A DNA stretch of 64,000 nt, taken from contig NC_019869.2 in assembly GCF_002234675.1 (NCBI RefSeq), positions 9,449,015-9,513,014 on the forward strand, written 5' to 3'. How positions within the stretch are numbered: position 1 is the first letter of the stretch; each line of letters starts with the position of its first letter. The position numbers and the translations under genes are program-made. This stretch comes from Oryzias latipes (Eukaryota; Chordata; Actinopteri; Beloniformes; Adrianichthyidae). Shown here piece after piece: positions 58,591 to 64,000 of the stretch. The notes under the pieces are model-generated. The model saw only the letters and a program-made list of their open reading frames with translations, was not told the origin of the DNA and ran no database searches.

Positions 58591-60779
58591 CAGGCTCACT
58601 GGATACATAAATGTTGTTTTTTTTTTCAGGGAATAAAAAACATCAGGTTTCCTTTAAACCTCTAATAAACTGAACAGTGTGATGTTCAGTTTGCCATTAA
58701 ACCAGAAAATCAGAGCACATTTGAACAATACTCCAGGTTTTGGTTCTAAATGTTGTTTAAAAATCTGCTGACAAAAGAGAATTTGAGGACAAACTCAAAA
58801 GAAAAGAAAAAATGCATTTTGGAAAAGATATACTGGCAACTTTTAAACCAGAACCAAATGTTTAATTTTCTTCGAAATACTTTCACTATTGGGCCATGAT
58901 TGAGGTCATTACTAAAAGTAATATCAAATTTTCAGACATGTCAGCACGGGCACAAAGGGCCTAGGAAGAAAAAAACAGAACATTTTTACGTAATGTTGGA
59001 AATTAGCGTAAAATAATAATATATTTCATTATATTTATAGGTATTATTGCCAAAGGTTCAGGTGGATAAATGTAAAAGTTCTAGACTACAGTAATGCCAC
59101 AAAAAGGAAGAACTGAGGTCTCTACAACTGTAATTTATTGGATTCATTTGTGTTTTTTCTTTTTTAGGAAAGTGGAAAATCATTTCGTTTGTGCTTAAAA
59201 TAATTGTAAACACAGACAGAAAACACAGACATATTCAGGGAGTCCTCCCTGAATATGCTGTAAGTTTTTCTTCTTGTGGGAGTGTTCTGGTACTTCCAGG
59301 GGGCAGTTTTAGACTTCAGAATAACCCAGTGGTTACACAGTTGGGTGTCAAAACGTATTAGGTGGTAACCTTAAACATTCTCCTCATTTCTGAGGAACTC
59401 TGCAAAACTAGAGGAATTTAGAGTTTGACAGGCAAGGCAAAAATAAGAATAATGCACTCACTTTCATTCACAACACCTGGAAAAATGTTGTACTGCACTC
59501 CAATACACCACCTTTGAAGCAAATTATTATAATTTTATGTGATTGTATTTTGTTTACCTTTTAATCAAGAATTTCATAGGCATTTTCCCCCATGCAAATA
59601 AACAATAAACAATAAATAAACCAAAAGGTTTATTGTTGTTGTTTTTTTAAATCCTATGAATGAACTTTTCCATTTGTTGATAAAAGTTTAACTTTTAATC
59701 AGCTGAAATTACTACTGTTATTCTTATCCAAGCTAAGTTTATTTTGGAATTGACGTTTATTTAAAAAAGTTAATATTTCATCAAATCCTTTGGGATTCCG
59801 ATTTCAATTAATAAACATGTGAATCTAAATTAAATCAATTTGTCAGTGATGGTAGTTAAACGTGATTTTTTTAAACTGATTAACTATAAAAAGTTTGACT
59901 TTTACAGTTGTGTCTAATTCTGTGAAAGAATCAACAACAAAATAAAAAAAAATAATGAAATTAAAGAAATTTTGATAAATTACTTAGATGGCATCTTTCT
60001 TGTTTAGCTTCAGTTTACTAAATTTATACATCGCTGCTTTATAAAAATGTCGTGTGAGAGCAAATCTATATAGACAATCAACTATTTCTGCTTTTTTCCC
60101 CACAGCATCTTAAATAGACTTAAACATACCAAAGCTTCCTTTTCATTTACATAACATTCTCAAAAAAACTTGTATTGGTTCATTTTGGAAACTGAAATTA
60201 CAGTATGTTAAAGAATATGGAAAATGACACCAAAGCATCCTACCTGTTCACCTAACAACCTCGCTGACCTTGTTAACAACATGGCTACTTAGCTTACATT
60301 CTTTCTTTTTTAACATTTATTTTATTATTTCTTTTTTGCTATGATTGTATCATAAAGAACTTTGTCAATAAATTTCCTTATTTTTTATTCCTTATTTGTT
60401 TGCTTTGATTTTGTCATTAATAGTTCATTTAAAAAAACAAATAAAAATGAACAAATAAATACATTAAATTTGCCTATTTAACTTTTTTTTTTAAAATAAG
60501 ACTTTTTTTCACCAAAGTTTTTTTTAAACTTTTACAAATGAACTGGCAATTTTCTATTTATTTATTTAATATGATTATTTTTGTTTTACTTATCCTGTCC
60601 AACAGCTGAGCACACAGATAGTAGCTGAAGGCCTCTTGTGTGGGACATATTTTAGTGTAACAACAAGGGTTCTGGATCTTCTAACACACCAGATGTGTAT
60701 TTGAATAAACCACTTTTTGTAATTTAGGCTAAACTTTATTTATTTTTATATTGATCACATTTGTCTCCTTTTTTTGTTG
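58591..60779. other. AT-rich intergenic DNA, no gene seen
   Basis: Short frames only. Apart from the hairpin at 59230-59257 and A/T-rich tracts at about 59930-59960 and 60420-60530, nothing can be supported. Confidence 0.5.
59230..59257. repeat. Perfect 13-bp hairpin
   Basis: CATATTCAGGGAG and its exact reverse complement CTCCCTGAATATG separated by TC. The surrounding sequence is AT-rich non-coding DNA. Confidence 0.8.
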
Positions 60780-62176
60780 GACCTGACAGAAAAGAAGAAG
60801 AGGAAAGAAGGGAAGGATATTGGAGACAGGGGTTAAGGTCACAGAAGAAAGGGGGAAAAGGGGAGATAAGGAGATCTGGAGGATGGTTATCCGGGGGGGG
60901 GGGGGGTACAATAATAAAGCCACAAGATGCTGGAGGATTATCATTACTGTCTGGGGTAGATTTTAGTCATAAGGGGCGGGGCCTGTCCTCACACGTACTC
61001 AGGTGTTGCAAACATACCTGTTGGCTCCAAAAATCTACATTTACAAACATGTCAGCATGTACACACACCGACAGTTCACACACACATATGCATACAAACT
61101 AACAATTGTGAAGCATTTCATTCTGTCACACATACTATTTGTGGAACGGTGAGCTGACACCTGTGCTCAGTTGGGTGTTTATGTTCTGCTGAGGTTAATG
61201 ATGGAATGCCAAAAGAGAAAGAGGGCCCAGCCCCACCCCCACCCCCGACATCAGCATGGTAAAGCAAAAAGAGGGAATCCGCCCGCCTGGCAGGCCAGCC
61301 AGACACCCAGACCAGGGCCAGCAGGACTGCCACAGGGGACCCCAACGCCACAGAGGTAGGAGGCATAGGAGCATGGAGAGTGCAGGCCCCAGCCCAGCCA
61401 GGGGGGCCAACACGAGACCCCACCCCCGGACAGCCCCCCCAGCCCCACACGAGCCATGGACCTGCCACCACCTCAGAGTTCTGAGCATCCCCCCTCTCCA
61501 ACCCCGGCACGAGCCAGGGCCCCCCAAGGGAGATCCGCCCCATGCTCCTGGCAACCGCCTTCCCATCCCACGGGATGAGAGCAAGGCAGAGGCCGCCCAC
61601 TTCCACCCATAAGGAAGCAGGGGTCCCAGAGGAGCGTAGTTAACCCTGGCCGACCAGGCTCACCCACAGTTGGAATCTTGGAGGGGGCCAACGCTCGAGG
61701 GCAAGGACCAAAACCCACACCACACGGACACGGACACCCCCGGCTCAGATGTAATATGATCATCTGTTCATGGTCCACCCGAGAACTCAGGGATCCTTCC
61801 CCTTGCGTGGAGAAGGGGCCGCCCGGCCAGCACCCAAGGGACATGGCGGCCGTTGCCGAGAGCCTGGTTCCCCCCACCAGGGATGGAGTAGGGGACAGTT
61901 GATCAGAAGTCCCACCTTCCTTTTGTAAGGTTTGTGTTCTTTGCTTGTGTTTGTGTGTGTTGGAGTGCATATTGTTGAGGTTAAAGGGGTGTGTGTACCA
62001 AAGTGTGCAGTTCAAATTGGACACTGAGAGGACAGTGATGTTCGCTTGAATTGCACCATGTCTAAGGTGCAATTAAAACCGAGAGGGGAGGGGCCCAATT
62101 CCATGCGGCAACTATGGGAGGGGGGCCACTGCCAAGTAGTTCCCACCCGAAATGCATCGCAGGCTAACCCCCCACC

Positions 62177-63240
62177 TAGGCCTGCACAATATACCGCAAA
62201 TTTATCGTTATCGTAATATCCAGCTCTGCAATATGCATATCGCAAAAGACGGCGAATATCGCAATAAATCGCAAACCCAAAATGTGTTAAAACAATCTTC
62301 TAGCAGCTTGAAGCATTTAACGAATCAAATAAATCCCTTTATGCTTTGACCAATCAGATGGACGCCTTCCCATTGTTGACCAATCAGATAGAGTCCTATT
62401 ATGTTAGATGTTTGTCCCCCGTGTCGACGAGGGTCATTTGGAGTATAATTTTTAAACTGTTGCAATGAAATGGGATGATGTTTTTGTTTATTTTTCTATT
62501 TGTTTATTTACTGCAAATTATATCGTTATCGCAATATTGATCACTAATATCGCAAGTTTTCCTCATATCGTGCAGCCCTAGTTCATACTAGGTCACGTTT
62601 AAGTTGTGGGCCTCTATCTTTTTTCTTCATTGTTCATTTATGTTTTGGCCACAGCTATAGGTCTTAACTTTTTCTCCTTTTTGAAAAAGACTTGGATTTT
62701 AACTTATGTTGACTTATTTAACCCTTGTGCTATCTTAGATGACCCCACCCTTACATTGACGTGTTATTCCTACCATGACAAAGGTGGATAAAGGTGGAAA
62801 GATTTCATGTAATCCATGGACACCAGTGAAGATCACAAATCATTGAAGAAAAAAGGTTCAGAGCACTGTCTAGTGGGTCTAGATGACCCAATTCCCAATG
62901 GTAAAGTGCCTAGGACAGCACAAGGGTTAATAACACTTGCAGTAAAATGGAAATGTAGGAGACACCAACCTATTTTATTCCTGGGCATCTATATAAATTT
63001 TTTGTAATCATTCATCATAGTTTTGGCAAGTTCTATGGTAAATATATTTTCTTCTTTTTGAATAAAACTTGTACGTTAATTTAAGTTGTGTTGAATTATT
63101 TGAATAAAACTCACACTGAAACCAAAATGTATTGGTATTTTTGCTTTTCTATTTTTCCATTTATCGCAAGTCATACCGTCATCGCAGTTTCAAACACTGA
63201 TATCGCATATCGCAGATTTTTCTAAAATCGTGCAGGCCTA
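62177..63240. mobile_element. hAT-type element with exact 8-bp duplication CCCCCACC
   Basis: Termini TAGGCCTGCAC and GTGCAGGCCTA are perfect inverted repeats; CCCCCACC flanks both ends (62169-62176 and 63241-63248). Sub-terminal ATCGTTATCG / CGCAATATTG motifs recur near both ends. A second end-like string (ATATCGTGCAGCCCTAG) lies inside at about 62565-62581, so the element may be a composite or carry an inserted segment. It also contains a piggyBac-like MITE (62719-62930). Confidence 0.9.
62719..62930. mobile_element. piggyBac-like MITE copy 3
   Basis: TTAACCCTTGTGCTATCTTA at the left and GACAGCACAAGGGTTAA at the right, with TTAA at both edges. Interior nearly identical to copy 2. Nested in the hAT element at 62177-63240. 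Confidence 0.9.
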
Positions 63241-63395
63241 CCCCCACCCCACCCTAATAAGTGGTTGTAAGAGGAAGGCGGGTAGGTCGGGGGCAGCTGG
63301 CAGACTGATCCCCAATTGTTGAGGCAACCGTCCCCCCAGCCACCCCCTCCCGCCAGCATTGGTCCCCAGCTTCCCCAGAGCTGGCTTTGTTTAAG

Positions 63396-64000
63396 ATAAG
63401 CGTTTGTACATACAAGCAGTGTTGGCAGCTCTTTAAAAAAAAGTGTGCATGAAATGTTTTGGAAAATGTATTTTGTCTATGTTGACATGTTGAAAACCAC
63501 AGAATATTCTAAAAGAAGCATTTACACTAGATCTTTAGACTGCCATGGATAGCAGCTTTTTTTTTTTATTATAAAAAGAACTGTAGAAAGAAAATCCTCT
63601 GTTGACAAAAAAAAAAAACCCTTCAAAATGATCTAGAATATCAGAGCAAAACTAACTGGAACTTCCAATTCCATGTGTGGTGTACTTGGAATTTTTGGGC
63701 AAGTAAATCAAGACTGTACTATTCTACTTAATCATTTTCTAATTTTTATTTCTAATTGTGCATGCCATTATGAATTAGTTTAGAAAGTAAAACTGGAAAA
63801 ACAAAGCAAAAGTTGAAGCTGTACGGGGAATTAATGCAATAATTATATAACCAGGAACATTTAATATCATAAAGTTCCAAAAAGAAAACAAAAAGTCTGC
63901 AGAACAATACAAACAAACCTGGTTTTCATGCAAGACTGTGAAGCAGAAAAAATGTTAGCATTTTTTTCACATACCGGCTGATGGATCCACATGAAAACCA
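63396..64000. other. Right-edge AT-rich DNA, no gene seen
   Basis: A/T-rich with short homopolymers (T run near 63559, A run near 63608). No supported frame. Confidence 0.5.

Larger units (their letters stand above)
60780..63395. repeat. GC-rich low-complexity repeat block, unclassified, interrupted by a hAT element
   Basis: Purine-rich at its left (AAGAAGAAGAGGAAAGAAGG near 60793), a poly-G run at about 60893-60906, then C-rich CCCAGCCCCACCCCCACCC-type sequence. It resumes after the hAT insertion at 63249-63395 (CCCCCAGCCACCCCCTCCCG). Several long frames are open on both strands here, but they are low-complexity and overlap each other, as expected from base skew rather than coding. Unlike the surrounding AT-rich DNA, it probably represents one dispersed repeat unit. 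Confidence 0.55.

Noticed and set aside
61118..62072. Several long overlapping ORFs on both strands (up to about 200 codons)
   Set aside because: They overlap one another in different frames, are dominated by Pro/Gly/Trp/Arg from GC-skewed low-complexity DNA, and show no domain or splice context.

Overview
This is teleost fish genomic DNA: intron-containing vertebrate genes with canonical GT/AG splice sites, embedded in non-coding sequence crowded with fish-type transposons (hAT, piggyBac-like and unclassified MITEs, and L2-, L1/Tx1- and RTE-like retrotransposon fragments). No bacterial-type gene, CRISPR array, rRNA or convincing tRNA was seen. The genus is not fixed by the sequence; a percomorph such as a medaka- or killifish-like species is a guess.

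Layout, left to right. (1) 228-522 (+): the last coding exon of an unrecognised gene with an RG-rich, acidic C-terminus. (2) 1713-11023 (-): klhl7, 12 coding exons that join in frame to 614 codons. (3) 11.4-13.2 kb: a decayed L2-like LINE (-) between klhl7 and the next gene. (4) 14116-15748 (+): a complete four-exon gene of 251 codons that I do not recognise, with a poly-cysteine N-terminus and a coiled-coil C-terminus. (5) 15.9-21.3 kb: transposon remnants, including a 5'-truncated L1/Tx1-like insertion with an exact 15-bp target duplication. (6) About 21.6-46.3 kb (+): fam126a (hycc1, hyccin), with a probable non-coding first exon, an 11-kb first intron, nine internal coding exons and two alternative terminal exons. 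(7) 46976-52808 (+): tomm7, three exons. (8) 55064-56047 (-): il6, five exons, with a compact promoter (TATA, NF-kappaB, CRE) and AU-rich 3' elements. (9) 56.2-64 kb: no gene seen; several MITEs, a GC-rich low-complexity block and a hAT element with an exact 8-bp duplication.

The order klhl7 - fam126a - tomm7 - il6 matches the human 7p15.3 block, which supports every identification and calls the hyccin paralogue fam126a rather than fam126b. The genes do not form one pathway: klhl7 is a CUL3 ubiquitin-ligase adaptor, hyccin is part of the PI4KA plasma-membrane lipid-kinase complex, Tom7 belongs to the mitochondrial import pore, and IL-6 is a secreted cytokine. The unrecognised gene is the most worthwhile target. 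The repeats show clear layering (piggyBac MITE inside hAT, hAT inside MITE), which gives relative ages.
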